NCBI GenBank assembly: GCA_039986595.1
Contig: JBDWQJ010000002.1
Span: 1 to 64,000, forward strand
From: Lentilitoribacter sp039986595
GTDB taxonomy: Bacteria; Pseudomonadota; Alphaproteobacteria; Rhizobiales; Rhizobiaceae
DNA length: 64,000 nt
Direction of reading: 5' to 3'
Below, piece by piece: positions 34,290 to 42,485 of this stretch (positions are counted from its first letter, which is position 1; every line of letters begins with the position of its first letter). The notes beneath the pieces are model-generated. The model did not search any database. It worked only from the letters and a program-made list of their open reading frames with translations, and was not told the origin of the DNA. A program made the translations under genes and the position numbers.

Positions 34290-34398
34290 TACGGTCCATC
34301 TTGATGAGATATGGGTTGCAAGCTCCACCAAAGCGCAGGTTAAACACTCCTTTGTCTGATCAAAATGGTTTAAATGGATCTAATTTGCGGATTGTTAA

Positions 34399-35565
34399 AT
34401 GGCACAGAGCAAAGCGACACAAAGAGCACATTCAGAAGCTCAAAGTCCCTCAAGCAATATTGCTCATTTTGGGGAAGATGCCCCATTGCATCTTGATGCG
34501 GGGGTATCTCTTTCCCCATTTCAAATTGCCTATGAGACCTATGGCGAGCTTAACGCGGATAAATCCAATGCTGTCCTTATTTGCCATGCTCTAACGGGTG
34601 ATCAATATTGTGCCAGTGTTCAGCCCATCACCAAAAAACCGGGTTGGTGGGAAACGCTTATCGGCCCTGGCAAGCCGATTGATACAGAGCGCTATTTTAT
34701 CATTTGCTCAAACGTTTTGGGCGGATGCTTGGGAACAACGGGCCCAGCATCTATTAATGAAAAAACGGGCAAGCCATACGGTCTTGATTTTCCAATTGTA
34801 ACAATTGCCGATATGGTTAGAGCCCAATCTATGCTGGTTGACCACTTGCAAATTGACACTTTATTTGCCGTCATCGGCGGTTCTATGGGCGGTATGCAGG
34901 TTTTACAATGGGCAGCATCATACCCAGAGCGCGTATTTGCGGCCATCCCGATGGCAACAGGCGCAAGGCACACATCGCAAAATATTGCATTTCACGAAGT
35001 TGGTCGCCAAGCAATTATGGCTGACCCAAACTGGCATCAGGGAAAGTACTCTGATGAAGGCGTTGTGCCTTCAAAAGGCTTGGCAGTTGCGCGTATGACA
35101 GCGCATGTCACCTACCTCTCAGAACCAGCATTGCAACGTAAGTTTGGTCGCCAATTGCAAGACAGAGACAATTTAAGTTTTGGTTTTGATGCAGATTTTC
35201 AAATTGAAAGTTATCTCAGGCATCAAGGCTCAAGTTTCGTCGATCGCTTCGATGCAAACTCATATCTTTATATGACGCGCGCAATGGATTATTTCGATAT
35301 GGCAGAAGACAATGATGGCAAGCTGGCCAATGCATTTTCGGGGACGAACACTCGTTTTTGCCTTGTGTCCTTCTCATCAGATTGGCTGTTTACCACCGCT
35401 GAGAGCCGTGAAATTGTCCATGCGTTAAATGCTACGGGTGCATCTGTATCCTTTGTTGAGATTGAATCCGATAAAGGTCATGATGCCTTTTTGCTTGATG
35501 AGCCTGAAATGATTGCAACGGTTAGCGGCTTTTTAAACTCTGCAGCAGATGCGAGGGGAATTTAA
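34399..35565 (+). CDS. metX: Homoserine O-acetyltransferase
   Basis: Methionine biosynthesis: transfers acetyl from acetyl-CoA to homoserine. The 388-residue alpha/beta hydrolase has the nucleophile elbow GGSMGGMQ with S162, the family signature SYPERVFA after it, and the C-terminal ESDKGHDAFLL with the catalytic His. metW starts 2 bases after its stop. Divergent from hisC-tyrC. Confidence 0.95.
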   Translation: MAQSKATQRAHSEAQSPSSNIAHFGEDAPLHLDAGVSLSPFQIAYETYGELNADKSNAVLICHALTGDQYCASVQPITKKPGWWETLIGPGKPIDTERYFIICSNVLGGCLGTTGPASINEKTGKPYGLDFPIVTIADMVRAQSMLVDHLQIDTLFAVIGGSMGGMQVLQWAASYPERVFAAIPMATGARHTSQNIAFHEVGRQAIMADPNWHQGKYSDEGVVPSKGLAVARMTAHVTYLSEPALQRKFGRQLQDRDNLSFGFDADFQIESYLRHQGSSFVDRFDANSYLYMTRAMDYFDMAEDNDGKLANAFSGTNTRFCLVSFSSDWLFTTAESREIVHALNATGASVSFVEIESDKGHDAFLLDEPEMIATVSGFLNSAADARGI

Positions 35566-35567
35566 AT

Positions 35568-36188
35568 ATGACCCACGAAAATAATGACAGAATTGATCTG
35601 GCAATGATCACAAATCTTGTCACGCCAGAGGCTAAGGTTCTCGATATTGGTTGTAATGACGGCACTTTGTTGAAAATGCTGGAAAGTCAAAAATCAGTTG
35701 ATGGCCGAGGCATTGAAATCTCCCAAAAGGGTGTGAACAATTGCGTGGCTTTAGGGCTTTCGGTTATCCAAGGCGATGCTGATCATGATCTGGTCTATTA
35801 TCCCGATAATAGCTTTGACTTTGTAATTTTGTCGCAAACTATTCAAGCAACGCGCAACACGAAAACCGTGCTTGAAGAATTATTGCGCATAGGAAAACAC
35901 TGCATTGTCTCTGCGCCAAATTTTGGTCATTGGCGCATGCGAGCACAATTGCTCATTCAAGGGCGCATGCCAGTGACAAAAAGCCTGCCTTATAGCTGGT
36001 ATGACACACCTAATATTCACTTTTGTACTTTTGAAGATCTTAAAGACCTGTGTCACGAGGTAAATGCGGACATACAATCCATCAATGTGCTAAGCGATAC
36101 GGGTCGTGACATTACCAAAATTGCGCCCAAACCGTTGTGGAATTTACTCGCGCAACAATCTGTTTTTCTTCTTAAAGGATCGGATTAA
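35568..36188 (+). CDS. metW: Methionine biosynthesis protein MetW
   Basis: A 206-residue methyltransferase-fold protein that partners MetX in Proteobacteria. VLDIGCNDGTLLKML (SAM-like motif) near residue 25-40, DFVILSQTIQATRNTKTVLEELLRIG, and SLPYSWYDTPNIHFCT are typical. Tight coupling with metX supports the MetXW unit. Overlaps the convergent methyltransferase gene by 4 bases. Confidence 0.94.
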   Translation: MTHENNDRIDLAMITNLVTPEAKVLDIGCNDGTLLKMLESQKSVDGRGIEISQKGVNNCVALGLSVIQGDADHDLVYYPDNSFDFVILSQTIQATRNTKTVLEELLRIGKHCIVSAPNFGHWRMRAQLLIQGRMPVTKSLPYSWYDTPNIHFCTFEDLKDLCHEVNADIQSINVLSDTGRDITKIAPKPLWNLLAQQSVFLLKGSD

Positions 36189-36931
36189 TCCGTTTTTTTA
36201 CGACCAAGCGTAGAGGGTTGTGGCGATAACACCGGGACAAACACCCGGCGTGAATTTCGTGCTGCCACCGGAATACCCTGATAGAGTTTTTTCTGCGCTT
36301 CAATGATTAAAACACCTGAAAACAACGGCCAAAAACGACGTCCCATTCGCTCCCAAAATGGCGAAGATTGCAAAATCGCACTCCGTTCTGATGGTGGGAA
36401 AAACAAAGCTTCACTCTGACTAATGGGTGTAAAGTTTGTGGCGCGCAGTAGCGAAGACAACTGACCTTTTGAATATGGCTGACCGGCGCCAAAAGGAGTA
36501 TGCTCAAATCGAGACCAAAGACCGCGTCGATGCGGCACAACAATCATAATCCGCCCATTTGGTGACAAAACTCGCCACAATTCTTTTAATGTTTCTTCGG
36601 GGTTTTCGGTAAACTCAAGCGAATGCACCATTAAAACGCGGTCGATAGATCCATCTGAAAGCGGCAGTTCTTCATCATAAACCAAGGACACGGCACACGG
36701 TTCATGACGCGGCCATGCAATAGCACCCTGCCGTGCGGGCATAAAGGCAATCGTTTGCTCAGCTTCTGCCCGAAAGCGATCAAGATATGGCAGAGTGTAA
36801 CCAAAGCCCATTAAACGCTCATTACCAGCAGTCTTCCACAGAGCTGACAAAGCCATTGCGATTTTATTTCTCGCACGGCGCCCTAAACGTGAATTGTAAA
36901 ACTCGCGGAAATCAACGATATCTGTGTTCAT
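36185..36931 (-). CDS. Class I SAM-dependent methyltransferase
   Basis: A 248-residue protein with a Methyltransf_11 core: DGSIDRVLMVHSLEFTENPEETLKELWRVLSPNGRIMIVVPHR. The N-terminus DFREFYNSRLGRRARNKI is characteristic of the alphaproteobacterial family usually found near gloB or metW. The frame extends 33 codons upstream, but the ATG at 36931 begins that conserved N-terminus. The substrate is unknown. Confidence 0.85.
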   Translation of the reverse strand: MNTDIVDFREFYNSRLGRRARNKIAMALSALWKTAGNERLMGFGYTLPYLDRFRAEAEQTIAFMPARQGAIAWPRHEPCAVSLVYDEELPLSDGSIDRVLMVHSLEFTENPEETLKELWRVLSPNGRIMIVVPHRRGLWSRFEHTPFGAGQPYSKGQLSSLLRATNFTPISQSEALFFPPSERSAILQSSPFWERMGRRFWPLFSGVLIIEAQKKLYQGIPVAARNSRRVFVPVLSPQPSTLGRKKTD

Positions 36932-36945
36932 AAATAAGATGTAAG

Positions 36946-37467
36946 ATGATCTTAGCCGAACTGCAAGGCCCAGCGAAACGGTTACGACATGGCTTGGACG
37001 ATAATGAAATACAGGAGATGGCTTTGGCATCGTTTTATGGATTAACCGCAGCTGAAATTATCGACATACTCAAGATGGAACCTCATCCAGAAGGTGGGTA
37101 TTACCATCAGACATTTCGCGATGAACAAGGCGGCCCACGCGGCGCATCAACAGCTATCTATTATCTGTTAGAACGTGGACAAAGATCTCATTGGCACAAA
37201 GTTACAGATGCATCTGAAGTGTGGCTTTGGCATGCGGGTGATGGCATGGAATTAAATATCTCAGATGATGGTCATGATACTACACGTCATATTTTGGGTA
37301 TGGATCTAAAATCTGGGCAACGACCACAATGCATCGTCAAAGCTGATGCATGGCAAAGCGCTGCCCCATTGGGCGATTGGGCCCTTGTTAGCTGCACAGT
37401 CGCGCCTGGGTTTGAATTTACATCGTTTGAGTTGGCACCACCTGAGTGGAAACCTACAAACGCATAA
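36946..37467 (+). CDS. Cupin DUF985 family protein
   Basis: A 173-residue (or shorter) cupin of the DUF985 family. The core EPHPEGGYYHQTFRD followed by STAIYYLLERGQRSHWHKV, DASEVWLWHAG and APGFEFTSFELA is a textbook match. The start is uncertain: the ATG at 36946 has only a weak ribosome-binding site, while the ATG at 37018 has AGGAG directly adjacent, which is too close; a TTG at 37024 is properly spaced from that AGGAG. Function unknown; metal-binding beta-barrel likely. Confidence 0.85.
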   Translation: MILAELQGPAKRLRHGLDDNEIQEMALASFYGLTAAEIIDILKMEPHPEGGYYHQTFRDEQGGPRGASTAIYYLLERGQRSHWHKVTDASEVWLWHAGDGMELNISDDGHDTTRHILGMDLKSGQRPQCIVKADAWQSAAPLGDWALVSCTVAPGFEFTSFELAPPEWKPTNA

Positions 37468-37476
37468 AAGACAGGA

Positions 37477-38292
37477 TTAAAGACGCGTCGCTCTCACGTG
37501 TACGATGCCAATTTTGGTTGGAATCTTTGCCAAAACGGGGACATAGGCTTTTAGCTTATCGCTTTTACCAAACCAGACTTCCATAGAATCTGAATTCTGC
37601 AAATATTTCACAGAACGATGGTTTGAACGATAACCGCCTTTTGGCGAAAACTTAACCTTACAAGCAACAACCTTGCCCTTAAAGCCTTTAGTCTTAAATC
37701 GTCTATGCCCTTTGTGAGAAAGCTTAAGATCGACCAGTGATTCACCGTCAAAAATTGATACTGTTCTTGAGCATACCGGAGAATTTAATGGAAAAATCAG
37801 GCTCGAGACGGGATCAACAACCGCCGCGAGATCAGTCTTATTCACGCCGACCCAATCTGAAGGCAGAGGATTGCGCGGCGGAACTATTTGCGCTTTAACG
37901 ACTTTACCGTTCAGATCATATTCGACGTCAAATGCTCGAGACTTTTTCCCGGTTGTATAATTGATCTTGTATGATTTTGCTTGCAGACGGTTTGGGCTAA
38001 TTTTACCAACCACTTTTGTATCGCCGCGCGTCTTACCAACAATGTCTGCAAGTGCTGAAGATTTTATCTTTCCAACAATCGTATAATCATCACCATTGAT
38101 TTCCGTAGAGAAATTAATTTTGGCAATAGGGAAGCCGTGAACTCTAATCCTGTATTCAGAACTTGCTTTAAGAGTTTGTGCTTGAGCAAATCCTGCACCT
38201 AAGACTCCTGCGCCCAAAACTCCTGCGCTTGAAATACCCGCGCCTAAAAACAATGCAAAAACCACTCTTGAGATATTAAAAATCTTCGGCAT
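37477..38292 (-). CDS. DUF3108 domain-containing exported protein
   Basis: A 271-residue protein with a signal peptide whose hydrophobic part contains repeated G-V-L-G-A units (residues about 17-35), encoded by four 15-base tandem repeats. The mature part matches DUF3108, a periplasmic beta-rich family (AKSYKINYTTGKKSRAFDVEY, VDPVSSLIF, FDGESLVDLKL). Function unknown. It lies on the opposite strand to rpmB with a 250-base divergent region in between. Confidence 0.83.
   Translation of the reverse strand: MPKIFNISRVVFALFLGAGISSAGVLGAGVLGAGFAQAQTLKASSEYRIRVHGFPIAKINFSTEINGDDYTIVGKIKSSALADIVGKTRGDTKVVGKISPNRLQAKSYKINYTTGKKSRAFDVEYDLNGKVVKAQIVPPRNPLPSDWVGVNKTDLAAVVDPVSSLIFPLNSPVCSRTVSIFDGESLVDLKLSHKGHRRFKTKGFKGKVVACKVKFSPKGGYRSNHRSVKYLQNSDSMEVWFGKSDKLKAYVPVLAKIPTKIGIVHVRATRL
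38192..38251. repeat. Four 15-base tandem repeats in a signal-peptide region
   Basis: Units start at 38192, 38207, 38222 and 38237, all beginning CCTGC or CCCGC (for example CCTGCGCCCAAAACT). They are inside the DUF3108 gene, and each unit encodes five residues, so gain or loss of units keeps the frame and changes the length of the signal-peptide core. The units are degenerate but the two central ones are close. Confidence 0.7.
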
Positions 38293-38423
38293 CTCTTATC
38301 GACCCATCTTAAAAACCTGATATTTTTTCCACCTAAAACAGATGGTCTATAGCTTCTTAAGTGTAATTATGGTTTTATTATGCCAGAATATGATTTTAAG
38401 TCGTAAGTTAGTCATCAAAACGC

Positions 38424-38452
38424 TTGACGTTTTAAACGTTTCTGACTATGAA
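38424..38452 (+). promoter_or_regulatory. Predicted sigma70 promoter of rpmB
   Basis: TTGACG (38424-38429), a 17-base spacer and TATGAA (38447-38452) match a strong alphaproteobacterial housekeeping promoter. It lies about 90 bases before the rpmB start codon. Confidence 0.6.
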
Positions 38453-38542
38453 ACCGCAACTTTCCAATCGATCGTTACGAGTTGACGCGCTGGACGCGCT
38501 CATTTTGCTTGTTGGACGATCCGAGTAAAATAGGTGAATGAA

Positions 38543-38833
38543 ATGTCTCGTACATGTGAATTAACAGCTAAAGGTGTTATGTCTGGCAACAATGTGAGCC
38601 ACGCGAAAAACCGCACAAGACGCAAGTTTTTGCCAAACCTTTGTAATGTGACTTTGATGTCAGAAGCTCTAAACCAACGTTTCCGCATGCGCATTTCTGC
38701 AAATGCTTTGCGTTCTGTTGAGCACCGTGGAGGTTTGGATGCATTCCTTGTGAAAGCAAGTGATACAGAGCTTTCAACTCGCGCACGTTTGATCAAAAAA
38801 CAAATCACTAAAAAGTTGGCAGAAGCTGCTTAA
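38543..38833 (+). CDS. rpmB: 50S ribosomal protein L28
   Basis: A 96-residue bL28, beginning MSRTCELTAKGVMSGNNVSHA and containing RRKFLPNL and LRSVEHRGGLDAFL, exactly the alphaproteobacterial form. The ATG at 38543 has AGGTGA 5 bases upstream; the in-frame GTG at 38534 lies inside that site and is not needed. A terminator follows. Confidence 0.97.
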   Translation: MSRTCELTAKGVMSGNNVSHAKNRTRRKFLPNLCNVTLMSEALNQRFRMRISANALRSVEHRGGLDAFLVKASDTELSTRARLIKKQITKKLAEAA

Positions 38834-38857
38834 TTTTTTTAGTTAGAATTATCGCTG

Positions 38858-38887
38858 GGCAAGTCTGAACAAGGCTTGCCTTTATTT
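38858..38887 (+). terminator. Intrinsic terminator after rpmB
   Basis: GGCAAG (38858-38863) pairs with CTTGCC (38875-38880) around an 11-base loop and is followed by TTTATTT. It ends directly before the candidate preQ1 riboswitch, so the transporter could be read either by leakage or from a promoter I cannot see. Confidence 0.65.
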
Positions 38888-38890
38888 CAA

Positions 38891-38921
38891 CTGGTGGCAT
38901 CACCCAGGATAAAAAAATGCT
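38891..38921 (+). ncRNA. Candidate preQ1-I riboswitch in front of the queuosine-precursor transporter
   Basis: A stem CUGG (38891-38894) / CCAG (38904-38907) encloses U-GGCAUC-AC and is followed by an A-rich strand. In the preQ1-I fold the loop residues GGCAU (38896-38900) can pair with AUGCU (38917-38921), which is the start codon plus two bases, forming the H-type pseudoknot. The loop U right after the first strand and the C right before the second strand correspond to the ligand-contacting U and the preQ1-pairing C of known aptamers. The ribosome-binding AGGA (38906-38909) begins within the second strand, so ligand binding would block translation. Confidence 0.72.
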
Positions 38922-39552
38922 AAATGTAAAATCTATATTCCCTTTCGTATGTTTAATGGCGTTCATTGTTGTTGCGTCAAACCATCTTGTGCAATTCCCA
39001 ATTAATTTTACAATCGGAGAATATAATCTCGCCGATTTGTTGACCTGGGGTGCATTCACATACCCAATCGCATTCCTGATCACGGATATGACCAACCGCA
39101 AGTTCGGTGCAAAAAATGCACGTATTGTGGTTTTGGTTGGCTTTTTGATCGCTGTTGGCCTGTCTATCTGGCTCGCAACACCACGTATCGCAATTGCATC
39201 AGGTACCGCCTTTTTGGTGGCTCAATTGCTTGATGTCATCATCTTCAATTCCATGCGCAATGCTTCTTGGTGGCGCGCACCTTTGATCTCATCGATTATC
39301 GGATCAGTTGTTGATACTATTCTATTCTTCTCAATCGCATTTGCAGGAACGTTTGGCTTCTTAGGCTTTGAAGATGGTTTTGCAATGGAAGTTGCGCCAT
39401 TACTCGGCCTATTTGCCACAGAAGCACCACGTTGGGTGTCATGGGCATTAGGTGATTTGGGTGTAAAACTCATCGTTGGCTTTGCAATGCTTGTGCCATA
39501 CGGCGTTGCGCTGCCTTACTTAACTGGTAAATCCCAAGCACAAGCAGCTTGA
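38917..39552 (+). CDS. yhhQ: Queuosine precursor transporter (YhhQ/COG1738 family)
   Basis: A 211-residue inner-membrane protein with about six hydrophobic segments that imports queuosine precursors such as preQ0/preQ1. The family motif TWGAFTYPIAFLITDMTNRKFG near residues 45-66 and a later IGSVVDTILFFSIAFAG are diagnostic. The start codon lies inside a candidate preQ1 riboswitch, which independently supports the substrate. Not in an operon with rpmB, since a terminator separates them. Confidence 0.94.
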   Translation: MLNVKSIFPFVCLMAFIVVASNHLVQFPINFTIGEYNLADLLTWGAFTYPIAFLITDMTNRKFGAKNARIVVLVGFLIAVGLSIWLATPRIAIASGTAFLVAQLLDVIIFNSMRNASWWRAPLISSIIGSVVDTILFFSIAFAGTFGFLGFEDGFAMEVAPLLGLFATEAPRWVSWALGDLGVKLIVGFAMLVPYGVALPYLTGKSQAQAA

Positions 39553-39571
39553 TTTAAATAACCGGCTAAAT

Positions 39572-40567
39572 CTAATTTTGGATTAATCTAAATTCGAGCA
39601 GTAAATTACGCTGTAGGAATGAATGATTATCATCAGAAACTAAGGTCACATTTATGTGGCCTTTTTCGTCTTCAGTGATGCTCATACCCTCCATATTATC
39701 AATCTGATATCCAGCACCTGCTTCCAATAATACGTCACCATCTAAAACGGTGCCCTTTTTAATATCATCGCCTGATATTCTGCGAATGCGCATCCCCACA
39801 CCTGTGGCTATATTAAAGCGTCTTTCAAGCAGCAAAAGATCACCACTGGGTAAAAAATCCGCATCCGTAATATTAAAAGGAGCATCTCGCTTTACCGTAA
39901 AGACACCTGCCTGAGGCCCGTCTACGATTGCAGCGAACAGATGACCATTTTCATCGACACTGCGCTCTGACAGGGCAACCATGGCGCCTTTAAGCGCAGA
40001 GTTTGGGGGAGACACCGCTAAAGCTTCAAGACCGCCATTTTGTCTAAATTCACCGGCTGGAATTTGCACGGGTACATTCTCTTGAACAGGAGAGTTTAAC
40101 ACCTTATCAAGCGGATATCCGTCAATGCGCGCGTTGCGTTCAAAGCTAACAAATGCAAGGTCACCTTTGATCGCCAAGCCTTCAGCGTCAAATCTCCATT
40201 TTTCACGAGATGCTTGACCGTTTTGGTCGAGAATAGATGCAATCTGAAAGGATGAGATCGCCTTTGGCATACCATTCTGATCGCGCTCAACCTTGCCCTT
40301 AAACCAATATCCCGTATCTGCAACAGCTAGAAAATCGGAACGGTTGCTTAAAAACCGAAAACCAGACATTGCACCGACGAGATCATTATCCGATTCAAAT
40401 TCTAAACCACCTAAAAATTCAAAATCACCAAAGATCTTTTCTTCAGAACCGACTTTAAAGTGTGAGATCGCGCGGGCTTTGATAGTTGCGTCAACCGTTT
40501 CTGCAAAAGAAGCCGTCGATAAACCCAAAGTGAATAAAAGGGCAGCAATTATGGGGCGATGGGTCAT
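39572..40567 (-). CDS. Esterase-like activity of phytase family protein
   Basis: A 331-residue exported protein. A signal peptide (PIIAALLFTLGLSTASFAE) precedes a Phytase-like beta-propeller domain: GALEFESD-type strand FLGGLEFESDNDLVGAMSGFRFL, FDAEGLAIKGDLAFVSFERN, NGGLEALAVSPP, and IDNMEGMSITEDEKG. Acidic loops are consistent with metal-dependent phosphoesterase activity, but members are rarely characterised. Its start directly abuts the cobT stop, so it may be expressed with cobST. Confidence 0.85.
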   Translation of the reverse strand: MTHRPIIAALLFTLGLSTASFAETVDATIKARAISHFKVGSEEKIFGDFEFLGGLEFESDNDLVGAMSGFRFLSNRSDFLAVADTGYWFKGKVERDQNGMPKAISSFQIASILDQNGQASREKWRFDAEGLAIKGDLAFVSFERNARIDGYPLDKVLNSPVQENVPVQIPAGEFRQNGGLEALAVSPPNSALKGAMVALSERSVDENGHLFAAIVDGPQAGVFTVKRDAPFNITDADFLPSGDLLLLERRFNIATGVGMRIRRISGDDIKKGTVLDGDVLLEAGAGYQIDNMEGMSITEDEKGHINVTLVSDDNHSFLQRNLLLEFRLIQN

Positions 40568-42472
40568 TTAGCTGGCCCTCCGCGCCCCGCGTTTGTTTTT
40601 CGAATTTTCCTCGCCAAACAGTTCAGCAAGTTGGTCGGTCATTGCGCCGGCTAGTTCTTCCGCATCAACGATAGTGACCGCGCGACGATAATAACGCGTC
40701 ACATCGTGCCCAATACCAATTGCGAGCAATTCAACAGGAGATTTCGTTTCAATCTCCTCGATAACACCACGCAAATGGCGTTCAAGATAATTGCCGTTAT
40801 TCACCGATAATGTTGAATCATCCACCGGCGCACCATCTGATATCACCATCATAATGCGGCGATGCTCAGTGCGCATCAATAGACGGTTATGCGCCCAAAT
40901 CAACGCCTCACCATCGATATTCTCTTTGAGCAAACCTTCGCGCATCATCAGACCTAAATTACGTCTGGCACGACGCCAAGGCGCATCACCTGATTTATAA
41001 ATGATATGACGAAGATCGTTTAATCGGCCTGGTGCAGGTGCTTTTCCTTCACCCAACCATTTCTCGCGTGATTGACCACCCTTCCAAGCCTTTGTCGTAA
41101 AGCCAAGGATCTCAACCTTCACACCCGAACGTTCAAGTGTACGTGCTAAAATATCTGCACAGGTGGCCGCAACAGTAATCGGACGCCCACGCATTGAACC
41201 CGAATTATCAATGAGCAATGTCACAACGGTATCACGGAAATTGGTATCGCGTTCGCGCTTAAATGACAGCGATTGCGTAGGATCGATGATAATTCTTGGC
41301 AAGCGCGCTGTATCAAGATGACCTTCTTCAAGATCAAAATCCCAAGAGCGGTTCTGTTGAGCCATTAAGCGGCGTTGTAATCTATTTGCAAGACGCGAAA
41401 CCGCACCAGACAAATGTGCTAATTGCTTATCAAGGAAACCACGAAGTCGGTCGAGCTCTTCTTCATCGCAAAGTTCTTCTGCAGTGATAACCTCATCGAA
41501 ATCTTGCGTGAAGACTTTATAATCAAGCTTTTCGTTCAGCTCATCAAATTGACTGTCTGGACGTTTTGTTTCACCTGGCGTTTCAGCTTCTTCATCACCA
41601 TCATCGGTAAAATCATCATCTGAAAGTTCAGCGCCATCTTGCTCGCCTTCTTCCATTTGATCATCTGCGGTATCATTTTCTTCCGCAGGTGCTGTGTCAG
41701 AACCAGCTTCTTCATCAAGCTCTTCAGAATTTTGTTCTTCAGAACGCGGCTGTTCCTCTTCAGAGGAATTATTATCCTCTGATTCAGGCGGTTCTTCATC
41801 ACCTTGATATTCTTCCGCAACATCGAGCGAGACCAACATATCACGCACGGAATGCGCAAAATCAGCCTGATGCTCAATGTTGTCCATCAAATTATCAAGA
41901 TCACCACCGGCTTTTTCTTCAATCCAGTGACGCCACAAGTCGACAACACGACCTGTTGATTTCGGTGGTTTAGCTCCGGTTAACCGTTCACGCACGATCA
42001 GAGAAATTGCCTCTTCTAGCGGCGCATCTTCACGTGATTTGATCGATGAATAATTTTTCTGGTCATACTTGTTTTCAAGCATCGCATTTAAATTATCAGC
42101 AACACCAGACATGGTGAGCGATCCAATCGCCTCAACACGCGCATGTTCAACCGCATCGAAAATCGCACGTGCATCTGCGCCTTCTGGCATCATTTTCCGG
42201 TGCACCATTTCATTGTGGCGCGCTTTTTTCAAAGCAATGGAATCACCAATACCACGAACAATCTGAAGATCTTTTAATGTCGGACGTTTCGGCAATTCCG
42301 GCAAACGCACACGGTCTTCTGAAATACCCGGTGGATCTTTTGTAAAGACAACCTCGAGATCTTTTTCACCAGAAATAGCGCGCACGCATCCTGCAATAGA
42401 ACGCTTAATAGGTTCAGCGTCTACTTGCCCGGGAGGATTTTTTCTCCTGTTATCGCCGCGTCCAGCTGCCAT
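40568..42472 (-). CDS. cobT: Cobaltochelatase subunit CobT
   Basis: Part of the ATP-dependent CobN-CobS-CobT complex that inserts cobalt into hydrogenobyrinic acid a,c-diamide in aerobic cobalamin synthesis. 634 residues: N-terminal helical region with KKARHNEMVHRKMMPEGA, a strongly acidic low-complexity middle (about 215-305), and a C-terminal VWA domain with an intact MIDAS D422-x-S424-x-S426 in LLIDNSGSMRG. It follows cobS by 13 bases. Confidence 0.96.
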   Translation of the reverse strand: MAAGRGDNRRKNPPGQVDAEPIKRSIAGCVRAISGEKDLEVVFTKDPPGISEDRVRLPELPKRPTLKDLQIVRGIGDSIALKKARHNEMVHRKMMPEGADARAIFDAVEHARVEAIGSLTMSGVADNLNAMLENKYDQKNYSSIKSREDAPLEEAISLIVRERLTGAKPPKSTGRVVDLWRHWIEEKAGGDLDNLMDNIEHQADFAHSVRDMLVSLDVAEEYQGDEEPPESEDNNSSEEEQPRSEEQNSEELDEEAGSDTAPAEENDTADDQMEEGEQDGAELSDDDFTDDGDEEAETPGETKRPDSQFDELNEKLDYKVFTQDFDEVITAEELCDEEELDRLRGFLDKQLAHLSGAVSRLANRLQRRLMAQQNRSWDFDLEEGHLDTARLPRIIIDPTQSLSFKRERDTNFRDTVVTLLIDNSGSMRGRPITVAATCADILARTLERSGVKVEILGFTTKAWKGGQSREKWLGEGKAPAPGRLNDLRHIIYKSGDAPWRRARRNLGLMMREGLLKENIDGEALIWAHNRLLMRTEHRRIMMVISDGAPVDDSTLSVNNGNYLERHLRGVIEEIETKSPVELLAIGIGHDVTRYYRRAVTIVDAEELAGAMTDQLAELFGEENSKNKRGARRAS

Positions 42473-42485
42473 TGATTAAAATCCG

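Noticed and set aside
34296..34370. SAM-II riboswitch in front of metX
   Set aside because: TTGCAAGC and GTTAAACA resemble conserved SAM-II words, but the matching P1 arms and the later GCTAAA segment are absent and the spacing is wrong. A covariance-model search would be decisive.
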